A stretch of 64,000 nucleotides of DNA from Inia geoffrensis (taxonomy: Eukaryota; Chordata; Mammalia; Artiodactyla; Iniidae), in assembly GCA_036417435.1 (NCBI GenBank), contig CM070902.1, forward strand, positions 139,551,886-139,615,885, in the 5' to 3' direction. The notes under the pieces were generated by a model. That model did no database searches. It was given only the letters and a program-made list of their open reading frames with translations, and had not been told where the DNA came from. The position numbers were made by a program, and so were the translations under genes. The stretch's first letter is position 1, and each line of letters begins with the position of its first letter. Of this stretch, positions 1-12,814 are shown in pieces.

Positions 1-111
1 AGAAAAGTAATGGCTGAAAGAAAACGGAATATTCATAATTTTATTCCAAAAACAAACTCTCCTGAAATCTGTCTTGAGCTATAAATTCCCTTCCTCTGGG
101 GCCTTCCTTAC

Positions 112-279
112 CCGAAATGGGGTGTTGATTCGGCTCGTGAGAGTATCTAATATGTGGACGTTCTCATGCTGGTGCAACAGGATAAAACGGAGGAAGATCT
201 CAAGTAGTGCTGGCTCAGAGATGCTACGCAGAAAAAGGTCCAGATATGCAGTTGTGGTCATGACCTCCTCCACAGTCAC
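112..279 (-). CDS. FHIP1A: FHIP1A internal coding exon (56 codons)
   Basis: Minus-strand exon of 168 nt. Acceptor tcattggtcccag is followed by VTVEEVMTTTAYLDLFLR and the exon ends SRINTPFR before donor GTAAGG; both ends phase 0. The segment AYLDLFLRSISEPALL and the following FLRFILLHQHENVHILDTL are characteristic FHIP1A sequence; FHIP1B has a related but different version. It follows the 43113-43199 exon after an intron of about 42.8 kb. The next coding exon (expected to begin with the LCVVSLALFRTL-like segment of the family) lies left of the window. No disabling change is visible, so the gene is presumed functional in this genome. Confidence 0.95.
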
Positions 280-664
280 CTGGGACCAATGACAGAGTGA
301 GCACAGGTGAGCATCCCCTCAATGCTCTGATACATGCCTCCTCAACGGCCCCCAGCCTCACCGCAGTGAACCCATCAAGGCAAGAACACGCCTGCCACAA
401 GAACACACTTCAGAGCTTCATCTGAAGCCCATAACCTATTCACATTCCGTAAAACCTCATGCTGCTTCCGCCCTTTAATTCAGTAAGGGAAAAGCAAAGG
501 CAGAAAGAAGCAATTCAAGTGTTCCAACGACTCTAATCACCAGATGCAGTTCGAACACCATCAAGATTTCAGCGTGTAATCACAAAGGAGAAAAAAAGAT
601 AATAGAAAGTATTTCCACGGTCAGTAAGGGATTAATTAGAAAGCTCAGTACAACTTGTTTCATT

Positions 665-755
665 ATTAGTCATTCAATAAACCTTTACTGGGACCTGCTA
701 TGTACAAGGAGCTAGGAACATAAGAATATATTTTCTGTCTAGGAAGTTGGGTTAT
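665..755 (-). repeat. L2-like fragment
   Basis: cattcaataaacctttactg followed by cctgctatgtacaaggagct resembles the reversed L2 3' end. Weak. Confidence 0.45.
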
Positions 756-1974
756 ATATATGCTCTAGCAAACAAAATAATAATATAATAAATAGCAAAT
801 GAGAGGTCCAGACACAAAATGCTGCTGAACACAAGATGTTCAGATATGTTTCTGGAAACTTGTAAGCCAAATTTTTATAACTGAATAATATATATATAAG
901 TATTATTTATAAAGTGCTATAAGAGTTTACTGCTTATGAAGTAACTGTGACTTTTTTTAATAATACAGATTACTATTTTCTATGTGGTGTGATTTTCCCA
1001 CGCAGTAAAACATTGATCTTTCAGCAAATAGAACCCTCTGAACAGTCAAGTTTTTCAAAGAGCTGAGGATTTGATCCTTAAAGCATCAAAATTTTAATTT
1101 TACACATTTTTATTGGGAATATTTTATACGTTTCTTCGTCCTCCTAAAAGCAGCACAGGGGTCAGCAATTGCCTTACCATCTGTAATACAGAAAGATTCA
1201 AACAGGGGTACGTGAAAATCACCAGGGAAACAGTTCAAAATTTCAGATTCCAACCTTATACCCTAGAAAGCTTAGAAATCTCCCCTGCCATGAGTCTAAT
1301 GCACCTGATGCTAAATGAAACAGATGGTGATAATTTTTGAGTGATTACATCTTTTCTTTTCCAGTATTCCATCTTCTTTCTTCCTCTCTTTAAAAGTGTT
1401 AACTGTCACTTTATCATACTGTTACTGGGCCATTCCTTTAAAAGTACATTCCTCTTCTCCTTTTCTGCCTTCAAAATCCACAAATCGGTTTAGAAACCAG
1501 ATCTCCAGACCTGCTATATAAGTGTAGATAGGCCTTGTGTGGATGCATCTGTGCAAAAAGGCTTAAATTACTTTTACGAATTTCTTGGTTCTTAGGGATG
1601 TTCTAGATAGATGAGTTCAAATAGATAAGATATTACCAAATCGGTTCTGCCTGTTTTCTTTATTCTAAGCACGGCCCCTACAGGACCTCTGAATCCACTC
1701 TCAGGAATCTATGGACAGCTCACCCGGCAGTACTGTGAGCAGCCCGAGCACTGCGTCGAGCCCTTCGCTCCCCAGCTCAGAGCCAATCCCGTGAGCCCTC
1801 AAACACTCAACACACCCCTGTGTCATCTGGCCAACTGTAAAGGGCTCTCCGTGGCCCAAATATAGCAAAGGAAATAGGTAAGCATCAACCGCATGGCAGA
1901 TAAATTACCTCGAGAGGAGTGCTTCACGTGGGCTGCCCTGCTTCTGAAGCAAACTGCTCCTATCCTGTGTTTTC

Positions 1975-2112
1975 CCATGTTCGCTAGTCCCAGGCTCATG
2001 GCACTTGTAATACTGTCCTGGGACACAAGCTGTGACTTTTTCTTTATTACTCCAGCGCAATGCAAAGAGCCTAGCGCATAGAAGGTACTTAATAAGCGTT
2101 TCCTGAACAAAT
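1975..2112 (+). repeat. L2 LINE 3' end
   Basis: gagcctagcgcatagaaggt acttaataagcgtttcctga is a diverged L2 3' terminus in forward orientation. Confidence 0.6.
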
Positions 2113-2114
2113 GA

Positions 2115-3605
2115 CAATCCCCAAGGACCTAGCAATTTACATACGCCAGAGTTGAGCTTAACTTTTTAATTCCTCCCTCTTCTCTGCATGAGATCTGAAG
2201 GCCCCAGTGAGCGGGGATATTTCTTTATAAAGACCTATAGAATAACTGATGTCACCAGTATAGCTAAGGGGGAAAGCCTTTAGGCAAAACTCTAATTCCC
2301 TAACAATCTTGATCACTAGAAAAAAAACTAGCACTAATCATTCCAAAGGGGCCTTGCATGTAGTTCCTGCAATACTGTTTTTTCAACTTACCTATGGAGT
2401 GCTGCTGACACGTCACACAGAATTCCAGGAGCTGCCTCTGCATCAGTAATGCAGCATGAGTTTTTCCCCCCTTAAGTTACGCATGACCGTAATAAGCTCA
2501 AAAGCACAGCAATGAACTCTTTAGAATCTAAATCTCAGTCTTCGGGGCCTGGCATGAAAGAAGGTAATTAAGCATCTATTGTTTACTACTCTTAAGCTGG
2601 ATAAATGAAAAGATTTTTTTTTTTTAAGAAATCGAATCTGTCATTTATAAGCTAAGAGGATTTAAGAAAGCACTTGGAGGGGCGGCATTTACATAACATG
2701 CTATAAATATTAAAAGCCCAATTCTATTAAGCATCAAGTTGCAAAGTCTTTGTAAATTGAGGTCACACTGATCTTAAACTAATACCCCAACCAAGAAAAT
2801 CTGTTTCCATTCTCTATCCATCTCTTCCCTCCTCCATATTCTCAGAGCCCTTAGAAGCCTTTTATCCCAGAAAATCTTCTCCTGCCCCATTACCTTACTT
2901 CTCAGAAACTTCCTCTAATCCTCCAAATAGGTAACCTCCTTAGTGAGAAAGAGACTAGAGCCTAAGTGTGATCACTTGAAAGCTAACGATGAACCACCAT
3001 GGGAAGGCGGCTCTGCTGGGCAGACTGTAAAACTCAGGTTCCCCTGACGCCCCAAAGAGCAAGTACCAGCAAAACGGGAGAGCAACCTCCTCCTCATGGT
3101 CCAACTATGAAGGACAATTGGCTGTTAATGTAAGGAGGACCTTCTGCCTTATGGCTGACTGTCAATATTTATTGACCTGTTCTATAAAGAACTGCAGGTA
3201 GCTACGAATTTACATAGAAATTCTACTAGAAACTGTAAATGAGGTTCTACCACATAATAAATAATAAAGCTTAAGAATGCTAAAGCTTAGGAATGTTCTT
3301 TCTTCTTAAGGGTAGACCGCAATGGCGGCAATGACCTAAGGAAAACTTGGTTCCCACAAACAAATAATTATCCTTGACAAGAGAGGTACAACCATGAACC
3401 CAAACAGGATATCTGTTTAGGCACTTTCACATGCTTACTTGTCAGCCCAAGTTCTAGAATGGAGCTCTGACTCAGGAACTTAATTTTACTGCTATTCCAG
3501 TCCAGTTTAGTCTATTCTTTGAAATCTCTTTCCTGGCCACCTTCTCCACCTCCACCAGCCCTTACCTGAGTCCTCCTTCATGCCAAGTGCCCTTCACCAA
3601 TCCCT
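2115..3605. other. Intron sequence without recognisable feature
   Basis: AT-rich single-copy intron sequence. No repeat end, open frame with family likeness or simple repeat beyond short A/T runs. The same holds for 760-1970 and 3906-4449. Confidence 0.6.
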
Positions 3606-3607
3606 TA

Positions 3608-3905
3608 AACTGGCGTTTTTCAAACAACAGTTTGAGACCCAAAAGAGGGTAGCAAAATCAGTGTATTGGTCCACTCATGGTTTAGACCAGATTCAAATGG
3701 AAAATACTAGAGTACACTGCACATAGCATGAATAAGTAGTGTTTTGTGAAACTTCTGTATACATATTTTCTTCAAACTATATGTAATACAATATATTATG
3801 TATGTGACTTCTTACATGTTCAATAAAAAAATACACACACACGCAAATGTATAAAATAAATTTCTGGCCATGAGTTACAGTCAAAACTATCTGAAAACCA
3901 CTGAA
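3608..3905. mobile_element. hAT-type MITE (Charlie-like)
   Basis: Ends mirror each other: ctggcgtttttcaaacaac on the left, ctatctgaaaaccactgaag on the right. Interior gtttgagacccaaaagaggg and gtgtattggtccactcatgg are of the kind seen in nonautonomous hAT-Charlie elements. Family not resolved. Confidence 0.55.
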
Positions 3906-4449
3906 GTAGTACTGCAGTAACCCAACAAATTCACAGTCCTTTCTGCCATCCTTTCCCCACCAGTTCCTTCTACTCCAGGCCATCACCCAGCATGGCCTGA
4001 ATCTGGGTGAAGCGCACGTAGAGCTGAGATCGGTTCTCTGAACAGAATTTACCGTCAGTCTACTCCTTTTTATCTGAGCCTAAGAGCTGCAACAGTGCAT
4101 TTTTATTTTTATTTTTTAATGAAAATTTCAAGTTTCTCAGAAATGGACAAAACAGAGGTTTTGTTTTCTTTGAAAAAGGGGGTGAGTAGGAAGGGAGGAG
4201 TTGACACTGTGTGTCACATTCCACTTTTACAAAGCCAAAACTCTCTCAAAAGTGAAGGCTAGAACCAAGCCCAGCCATCATGCCCACTTAATGCACAGCG
4301 TAGGAGGGAAACTGAGCATATAGACATCTTGACCTTTCTGTAATCAGCTCCAGTTGGGCAATTCCATTTGCATCTAAATTAGCACCAGAATCCTCACTGT
4401 AATGGCAGGTTTATTGTGTGTCCTGAAAAATACATTTCCCACCTGCTAA

Positions 4450-4459
4450 TTGTGTGTGT

Positions 4460-4494
<35 letters not shown>
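4450..4494 (+). repeat. (TG)n microsatellite
   Basis: About 22 TG units with one tc interruption near 4463. Probably length-polymorphic. Confidence 0.95.
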
Positions 4495-4495
<1 letters not shown>

Positions 4496-5854
4496 TATCT
4501 AGTCACATTGGGACAAACAGATGGGTGCTACCTTCTGTCACCCAGGAAGGTGTCAGCCAGTGGGATCAGGTGACTGTAGCACCCTCTCCAAGTTAGAAGC
4601 CACCCTTCCTGGGCTAGTCCTTTGGTGTAGAGGAGAAAACTAGCCAAGCTACGGTTCCTCTGGGTCCTCTGTGAGCCTTCAGCCCCAGCAGCTCCACCCA
4701 GAGAGCAGGAAACAAGGAGACCAGGGGTCCTCTGCCCACTGAAAGCAGCAGCGGGGAAGGAAAGATGAGGCTGGATTGCACGAAACAGGTGTGAAGGGGT
4801 CTTCGCAGGGAACACAGGCTAAGACCCTTCCTGCTGCTGCCAGAGAAAGACAAGCTAACAGACAGGCAGGAGGCATGTCCACCCAAGTGCTGTCAAGGGC
4901 AGCAGCTGGATGGGCTCTTCCCATGCATCTCCTTCCCTCCAAGGATTCAGAGCACAAGGAACATTCAGCAACAGAGGGAAGGCAGTCACCCTGGTTCTCA
5001 GGGAGCGGCCCCACTGTTTCAGCCAAATTCAGGACAGAAAACATTCAATGATTCCAAGTCTGAAAAGAGTCTGCAGTTGATGACTGAGGCTCCCTCCTAC
5101 CTGGCTCCTTCTGCTTCTCGAGCTGCAGGCACTCACTGCACTGACCCCACTGCCAGAGGCAGGCAGCGGGCCGTGAGTGGACATAACATCCAAAATCCAA
5201 AAGTGTGGCTATTCATTCCTAAAACATCTGAGGAAGGAGGAGATTACAGTGATGGCTACAATGAGCTCGGCAACATGGCTTTAGGAAAAGATGTTAAAAA
5301 TAAAGCCAGTCTCTGCCTCTTTCTCCAGCATTTCCTCAATGTATCTGTAATACATTAAACATAATCATTAATTAAATCAATTAAATATTAATTGATTGAC
5401 TAATCACCTATGATAGGGACTAATCTCTACCGGGGTGGGTGGGCGCTGGGAGCTCTTATGTATGATTAACGTCTCCCTGGAGAAGTCAACAAATTATTTC
5501 TAGAGCCTTTCTTCCTACCCTATGTGTGTATAATCTGTACCCTACTACTTCATTATAATGTAGCCTATCAGAGTATAATTCAGTATATGATCCATTATAT
5601 TTGAACCACATCCAATAAAATTTTGTTATTGAAATACTCCAAATATCACTAAGAAAGGTATTTCATAGCATGGCTTTCAGGTCAGAAATAACAAAGAAAC
5701 TAAATAGATTTTAAAATAAAATAAAATATATTTTAGCTGAGAAGCAGAGATCTGAAGAGTATTCCAATGATCATTTGATCCATCCCTTTCCTGTTACTAA
5801 TCGTTCCAGAAAGATTCTTCTTAGTTGCAATACAAAGAACTACAAAGACAACAA
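4495..5854. other. Intron sequence without recognisable feature
   Basis: The part 4540-5060 is moderately GC-rich and has open frames on both strands (up to 121 codons), but their compositions are unlike any protein I recognise and no splice-consistent exon is evident. 5360-5850 is AT-rich and plain. Confidence 0.55.
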
Positions 5855-7843
5855 GGGAGACCGTCAAGATGGCGGAAGAGTAAGACATGGAGATCACCCT
5901 CCTCCCCACAAATACATCAGAAATACATCTACATGTGGAACACAACTCCTACAGAACACCTAATGAACGCTGGCAGAAGACCTCAGACCTCCCAAAAGGC
6001 AAGAAACTCCCCACGTACCTGGGTAGGGCAGAAGAAAAAAGAAAAAACAGAGACAAAAGAATAGGGACGGGGCCGCACCAGTGGGAGGGGGCTGTGAAGG
6101 AGGAAAGGTCTCCACATACTAGGAAGGCCCTTCGCAGGAGGAGACTGCGGGAAGCGGAGCGGGGGAAGCTTCGGAGCCACAGAGGAGAGCACAGCAACAG
6201 GGGTGCGGAGGGGAAAGCGGAGAGATTCCCGCACAGAGGATCGGTGCCGACAAGCGCTGACCAGCCCGAGAGGCTTGTCTGCTCACCCGCCGGGGCGGGC
6301 GGGGCTGGGAGCTGAGGCTCCGGCTTCTGAGGTCAGATCCCAGGGAGAGGACTGGGGTTGGCTGCGTGAACACAGCCTGAAGGGGCTAGTGCGCCACGGC
6401 TAACTGGGAGGGAGTCCGGGAAAAAGTCTGGAGCTGCCTTAGAGGCAGGAGAGCATTGTTTTGGGGTGTGTAAGAAGAGGGAATTCAAAGCACCACCTAA
6501 ACGAGCTCCAGAGCGGGGCGTGAGATGCTAAGGCGGCTGCTGCCGCCACCAAGAAGCCTGTGTGCGAGCACAGGTCACTCTCCACACCTCCCCTCCCGGG
6601 AGCCTCTGCAGCCCGCCACTGCCAGGGTCCCGTGATCCAGGGGCAACTACCCAGAGAGAACACATGGCACGCCTGAGGCTGGTGCAACGTCACGCCGGCC
6701 TCTGCCACCACAGGCTCGCCCCACACTCCGTACCCCTCCCTCCCCCCCACGCCTGAGTGAGCCAGAGTCCCCGAATCAGCTGCTCCTTTAACCCCGTCCT
6801 GTCCGAGCAAAGAACAGACGCCCTCAGGCGACCTTCGCGCAGAGGTGGGGCCAATCCAAAGCTGAACCCCAGGAGCTAGGCAAACAAAGAAGAGAAAGGG
6901 AAATCTCTCCCAGCAGCCTCAGGAGCAGCGGATTAAAGCTCCACAATCAACTTGATGTACCCTGCATCTGTGGAATACATGAATAGACCACTAATCAGGC
7001 CTAAATTGAGGTGATGGACTTCAGGAGCTACGATTTTTTTTTTTTTTTCCTTTTTCTCGTTTTGTGAGTGTGTATGTGTATGCTTCTTTGTGTGATTTTG
7101 TCTGTATAGATTTGTTTTTACTATTTGTCCTACTGTTCTGTCTGTCCGGTTTTTTTTTTTTTTTTTTTTGGTTTGGTTAGTATAGTTTTTAGCGCTTTTT
7201 CTCATTGCTGGATTTTTTTGTTTGCTTGCTCTTCTTTTTTTTTATTACATGAATTTTTTTTAATAATTATTTTTTATTTTTATTTTAATAACTTTATTTT
7301 ATTTTATTTTTCTTTCTTTCTTTTTCTCTCCCTTTTCTTGTGAGCCATGTGGCTGACAGGGTCTTGGTGCTCCCGCCAGGTGTCAGGCCTGAACTTCTCA
7401 GGTGGGAGAGCCAAGTTCAGGACATTGGTCCACCAGACACCTCCTGGCTCCACGTAATATCAAACAGTGAAAGCTCTCCCAGAGATCTCTATCTCAACGC
7501 TAAGACCCAGCTCCACTCAACGACCAGCAATCTACAGTGCTGGACTCCCCATGCCAAACAACTGGCAAAACAGGAACACAACACCACCCATTAGCAGAGA
7601 GGCTGCCTAAAATCATAACAAGGTCACAGACACCCCAAAACACACCACCAGACGTGGTTCTGCCCACAAGAAAGACAAGAACCAGTATCATCCACCAGAA
7701 CACAGGCACTAGTCCCCTCCACCAGGAAGCCTACACAACCCACTGAACGAACCTTACCCACTGGGGGCGGACACCAAAAACAAGGGGAACTATGAACCCG
7801 CAGCCTGCAAAAACGAGACCCCAAACACAGTAAGTTAAGCAAA
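5855..7843 (+). promoter_or_regulatory. L1 5' UTR (internal promoter region)
   Basis: Roughly 2 kb before ORF1: GC- and CpG-bearing first kilobase (5990-6900), then a long T-rich section with simple runs (7026-7340), then a proline-codon-like CA-rich section up to the ORF1 start. By family analogy the first part carries the L1 RNA polymerase II promoter. The T-rich section is part of the L1 family and not a separate microsatellite insertion. Activity in this old copy is unknown. Confidence 0.65.
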
Positions 7844-8797
7844 ATGAGAAGACAGAGAAACACACAGCAGATGAAGGGGCAAGGTAAAAACCCACCAGAC
7901 CAAACAAATGAAGAGGAAATAGGCGGTCTACCTGAAAAAGAATTCCAAGTAATGACAGTAAAGGTGATGCAAAATCTTGGAAACAGAATGGAGAAAATAC
8001 AAGAAACATTTAACAAGGGCCTAGAAGAACTAAAGAGGAAACAAGCAATGATGAACAACACAATAAATGAAATTAAAAGTTCTCTAGAAGGAATCAATAG
8101 CAGAATAACTGAGGCAGAAGAATGGATAAGTGACCTGGAAGACAGAATGGTGGAAATAATGACTGCAGAACAGAATAAAGAAAAAAGAATGAAAAGAATT
8201 GAGGACAGTCTCAGAGACCTCTGGGATAACATTAAATGCACCAACATTCGAATTATAGGGGTCCCAGAAGAAGAGGAGAAAAAGAAAGGGGCTGAGAAAA
8301 TATTTGAAGAGATTCTAGTTGAAAACTTCCCTAATATGGGAAAGGAAATAGTTAACCAAGTCCAGGAAGCACAGAGAATCCCATACAGGATAAATCCAAG
8401 GAGAAACACGCCAAGACACATATTAATGAAACTATCAAAAATTAAAGACAAAGAAAAAATATTAAAAGCAGCGAGGGAAAAACAACAAATAAAATACAAG
8501 GGAATCCCCATAAGGTTAACAGCTGATCTTTCAGCAGAAACTCTCCAAGCCAGAAGGGAGTGGCAGGACATCTTTAAAGAGTTGAAAGGGAAAAACCTAC
8601 AACTAAGATCGCTCTACCCAGCAAGGATCTCATTCAGATTAAATGGAGAAATTAAAACCTTTACATACAAGCAAAAGCTAAGAGAATCCAGCACCATCAA
8701 ACCAGCCTTAAATGCAAAAGGAACTTCTCTAGGCAGGAAACACAAGAGAAGGAAAAGTCCTACAATAACAAACCCAAAACAATTAAGAAAATGGTAA
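7844..8797 (+). CDS. L1 ORF1p, open frame with altered C-terminus
   Basis: 317-codon open frame for the L1 RNA-binding nucleic-acid chaperone that coats L1 RNA. Residues 40-125 form a Glu/Lys/Arg-rich coiled coil (trimerisation), residues 132-225 the RRM-like domain with NIRIIGVPE at 134-142, and 226-285 the C-terminal domain (TLQARREWQDIFKELK). The frame is open from MRRQRNTQQ onwards. After about residue 289 the sequence turns into a basic tail (KHKRRK) and ends inside the ORF2 start, whereas an out-of-frame TAG at 8730-8732 sits where ORF1 would be expected to end, so a small indel near 8710 has probably shifted the frame. It is a mobile-element relic, not a host gene. Confidence 0.7.
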   Translation: MRRQRNTQQMKGQGKNPPDQTNEEEIGGLPEKEFQVMTVKVMQNLGNRMEKIQETFNKGLEELKRKQAMMNNTINEIKSSLEGINSRITEAEEWISDLEDRMVEIMTAEQNKEKRMKRIEDSLRDLWDNIKCTNIRIIGVPEEEEKKKGAEKIFEEILVENFPNMGKEIVNQVQEAQRIPYRINPRRNTPRHILMKLSKIKDKEKILKAAREKQQIKYKGIPIRLTADLSAETLQARREWQDIFKELKGKNLQLRSLYPARISFRLNGEIKTFTYKQKLRESSTIKPALNAKGTSLGRKHKRRKSPTITNPKQLRKW

Positions 8798-11700
8798 TAG
8801 GAGCATACATATCAATAATTACCTTAAATCTAAATGGATTAAATGCTCCAACCAAAAGACACAGACTGGCTGAATGGATACAAAAACAAGACCCAGATAT
8901 ATGCTGCCTACAAGAGACCCACTTCAGACCTAGGGACACATACAGACTGAAAGTGAGGGGATGGAAAAAGATATTCCATGCAAATGGAAAACAAAAGAAA
9001 GCTGGAGTAGCAATTCTCATATAGACAAAATACACTTTAAAACAAAGACTATTACAAGAGACAAAGAAGGACACTACATAATGGTCAAGGGATCAATCCA
9101 AGAAGAAGATATAGCAATTGTAAATATTTATGCATCCAACATAGGAGCATCTCAATACATAAGGCAAATTCTAACAGCCATAAAAGAGGAAATCAAGAGT
9201 AACACAATCATAGTAGGGGACCTTAACAACCCACTTTCACCAATGGACAGACCATCCAAAACGAAAATAAATAAGGAAACACAAGCTTTAAATGATACAT
9301 TAAAGAAGATGTATTTAATTGATATTTATAGAACATCCCATCCAAAAACAACAGAATACACTTTCTTTTCAAGTGCTCATGGAACATTCTCCAGGATAGC
9401 TCATACCTTGGGTCACAAATCAAGCCTTGGTAAATTTAAGAAAATTGAAATCACATCAAGTATCTTTTCCAACCACAACGCTATGAGACTAGATATCAAT
9501 TACAGGAAAAACATCTGTAAAAACTACAAACACATGGAGGCTAAACAATACACTACTTAATAACCAAGAGATCAGTGAAGAAATCAAAGGGGAAATCAAA
9601 ACATACCTAGAAACAAATGACAATGAAAACACAACGACCCAAAACCTATGGGATGGAGCAAAAGCAGTTCTAAGAGGGAAGTTTATAGCAATACAATCCT
9701 ACCTCAAGAAACAAGAAACATCTCAAACAGACAACCTAACCTTACATCTAAAGCAATTAGAGAAAGAACAAAAAACCCCCAAAGTTAGCAGAAGGAAAGA
9801 AATAAAGATCAGATCAGAAATAAATGAAAAAGAAATGAAGGAGACGATAGCAAATCAGTAAAACTAAAAGCCGGTTCTTTGAGAAGATAAAACAAAATAG
9901 ATAAACCATTAGCCAGACTCATCAAGAAAAAAAGGGAGAGGACTCAAATCAATAGAATTAGAAATGAAAAAGGAGAAGTAACAACTGACACTGCAGAAAT
10001 ACAAAGGATCATGAGAGATTGCTATAAGCCACTCTGTGGTAATAAGGTGGAGAACCTGGAAGAAACGGACAAATTCTTAGAAAAGCACAACCTTCCGAGA
10101 CTGAACCAGGAAGAAATAGAAAATATAAACAGACCAATCACAAGCACTGAAATTAAGACTGTGATTAAAAATCTTCCAACAAACAAAAGCCCAGGACCAG
10201 ATGGCTTCACAGGTGAATTCTATCAAACATTTAAAGGAGAGCTAACACCCATCCTTCTCAAACTCTTCCAAAATATTCCAGAAGAAGGAACACTCCCAAA
10301 CTCATTCTACAAGGCCACCATCACCCTGATAACAAAACCAGGCAAACATACTAGAAAGAAAGAAAATTACAGACCAATATCACTGATGAATATAGATGCA
10401 AAACTGCTCAACAAAATACTAGCAAACAGAATCCAACAGCACATTAAAGGATCATACACCATGATCAAGTGGGGTTTATCCCAGGAATGCAAGGATTCTT
10501 CAATATACACAAATAAATCAATGTGATATACCATATTAACAAACTGAAGGAGAAAAACCATATGATCATCTCAATAGATGCAGAAAAAGCTTTCAACAAA
10601 ATTCAACACCCAAGTATGATAAACACCCTCCAGAAAGTAGGCATAGAGGGAACTTACCTCAACATAATAAAGGCCATATATGACAGATCAACAGCCAACA
10701 TCATTCTCAATGGTGAAAAACTGAAACCATTTTCACTAAGATCAGGAACAAGACAAGGTTGCCCACTCTCACCACCATTATTCAACATCATTTTGGAAGT
10801 TTTACACACAGAAATCAAAGAAGAAAAAGAAATAAAAGGAATCCAAATTGGAAAAGAAGAAGTAAAGCTGTCACTGTTTGCAGATGACATGATACTATAC
10901 ATAGAGAATCCTAAAGATGCTACCAGAAAACTACTAGAGCTAATCAATGAATTTGGTAAAGCAGCAGGATACACACAGAAATCTCTGGCATTCCTATACA
11001 CTAATGATGAAAAATCTGAAAGAGAAATTAAGGAAACACTCCCATTTACCATTGCAACAAAAAGAATAAAATACCTAGGAATAAACCTACCTAGGGAGAC
11101 AAAGGCCCTGTATGCGGAAAACTATAAGACACTGATGAAAGAAATTACAGATGATACCAACAGATGGAGATACACGCCATGTTTTTGGATTGGAAGAATC
11201 AACATTGTGAAAATGACTAAAATACCCAAAGCAATCTACAGATTGCAATCCCCATCAAACTACCAATGGCATTTTTCACAGAACTAGAACAAAAAATTTC
11301 ACAATTTGTATGGCAACACAAAAGACCCTGAAATCCAAAGCAATCTTGAGAAAGAAAAACGGAACTGGAGGAATCAGGCTCCCTGACTTCAGACTATACT
11401 ACAAAGCTATAGTAATCAAGACAGTATGGTACTGGCACAAAAACAGAAATATACATCAATGGAATAGGATAGAAAGCCCAGAGATAAACCCACACACATA
11501 TGATCACCTTACTTTTGATAAAGGAGGCAAGAATATACAATGGAGAAAAGACAGCCTCTTCAATAAGTGGTGCTGGGAAAACTGGATAGCTACGTGTTAA
11601 AGAATGAATTTAGAACACTCCCTAACACCATACACGAAAATAAACTCAAAATGGATTAAAGAAGGGCTTCCCTGGTGACGCAGTGGCTGAGAGTCCACCT

Positions 11701-12814
11701 GCCGATGGAGGGGACACGGGTTCGTGTCCCAGTCTGGGAGGATCCCACATGCCGCCGAGTGGCTGGGCCTGTGAGCCATGGCCGCTGGGCCAGCGCGTCT
11801 GGAGCCTGTGCTCTGCAACAGGAGAGGCCGCAACAGTGAGAGGCCTGCGTACCGCAAAAAAAAAAAAAAAAAAAAAAAAGGATTAAAGACCTAAATGTAA
11901 GGCCAGACACTATCGAACTCTTAGAGGAAAACATAGGCGGAATACTCTATGACATAAATCACAGCAAGGTCCTTTTTGACCCACCTCCTAGAGAAATGGA
12001 AATAAAAACAAAAATAAACAAATGGGACCTAATGAAACTTCAAAGCTTTTGCACAGCAAAGGAAACCATAAACAAGACCAAAAGACAACCCTCAGAATGG
12101 GAGAAAATATTTGCAAATGAAGCAACTGACAAAGGATTAATCTCCAAAATTTACAAGCAGCTCATGCAGCTCAATATCAAAAGAACAAACAACCCAATCC
12201 AAAAACGGGCAGAAGACCTAAATAGACATTTCTCCAAAGAAGATATACAGATTGCCAACAAACACGTGAAAGGATGCTCAACATCACTAATCATTAGAGA
12301 AATGCAAATCAAAACTACAATGAGGTATCACCACACACTGGTCAGAATGGCCATCATCAAAAAGTCTACAAACAATAAATGCTGGAGAGGATGTGGAGAA
12401 AAGGGAACCCTGTTGCACTGTTGGTGGGAATGTCAACTGATACAGCCACTATGGAGGATAGTATGGAGGTTCCTGAAAAAACTAAAAATAGAACTACCAT
12501 ACGACCCAGCAATCCCACCACTGGGCATATACCCTGAGAAAACCATAATTCAAAAAGAGTCATGTACCACTATGTTCACTGCAGCTCTATCTACAATAGC
12601 CAGGACATGGAAGCAACCTAAGTGTCCATCGACAGATGAATGGATAAAGAAGATGTGGCACATATATACAGTGGAATATTACTCAGCCATAAAAGGAAAC
12701 AAAACTGAGTCATTTGTAGTGAGGTGGATGGACTTAGAGTCTGTAATACAGAGTGAAGTAAGTCAGAAAGAGAAAAACAAATATTGTATGCTAAAACATA
12801 TATATGGAATCTAA
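8791..12814 (+). pseudogene. L1 ORF2 (endonuclease-reverse transcriptase), broken
   Basis: Remnant of the roughly 1,275-residue ORF2 protein. The endonuclease begins at 8791 (ITLNLNGLNAPTKR, CCLQETHF) but stops at 9022-9024; it continues in another frame from about 9025 with GDLNNPLSPMD and SNHNAMRLD, where the family normally has GDFN and SDHN. The reverse transcriptase follows at about 10011-11287 in two frames, with [21 protein letters not shown] (motif A) and FADDMILY (catalytic motif C). The C-terminal Cys-rich segment ([18 protein letters not shown]) is at about 12380-12436 and the frame ends HIYGI at 12814. A SINE at 11664-11879 interrupts it. At least four frame changes plus stops rule out function. 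Confidence 0.95.
11664..11879 (+). mobile_element. CHR-type SINE (short form) inserted in L1 ORF2
   Basis: Starts gggcttccctggtgacgcag, has the tRNA-like A- and B-box regions (ggttcgtgtcc), and ends in a 25-base A run. The 10-bp target duplication ggattaaaga occurs at 11653-11662 and 11880-11889, both L1 ORF2 sequence, proving that the SINE landed in an existing L1. Confidence 0.97.

Noticed and set aside
4679..5044. 121-codon minus-strand open frame
   Set aside because: Cys/Leu/Ser/Pro-rich low-complexity translation with no recognisable domain and no splice-site context tying it to FHIP1A.
5887..6403. Open frames on both strands in the GC-rich L1 5' UTR
   Set aside because: The region is the 5' UTR/promoter part of an L1; no similarity to a known protein and no reason to assume translation.
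7624..8571. Long open frame (315 codons) on the minus strand
   Set aside because: It is the antisense shadow of the L1 ORF1 region; its hydrophobic composition is a by-product of the Lys/Glu-rich sense codons.
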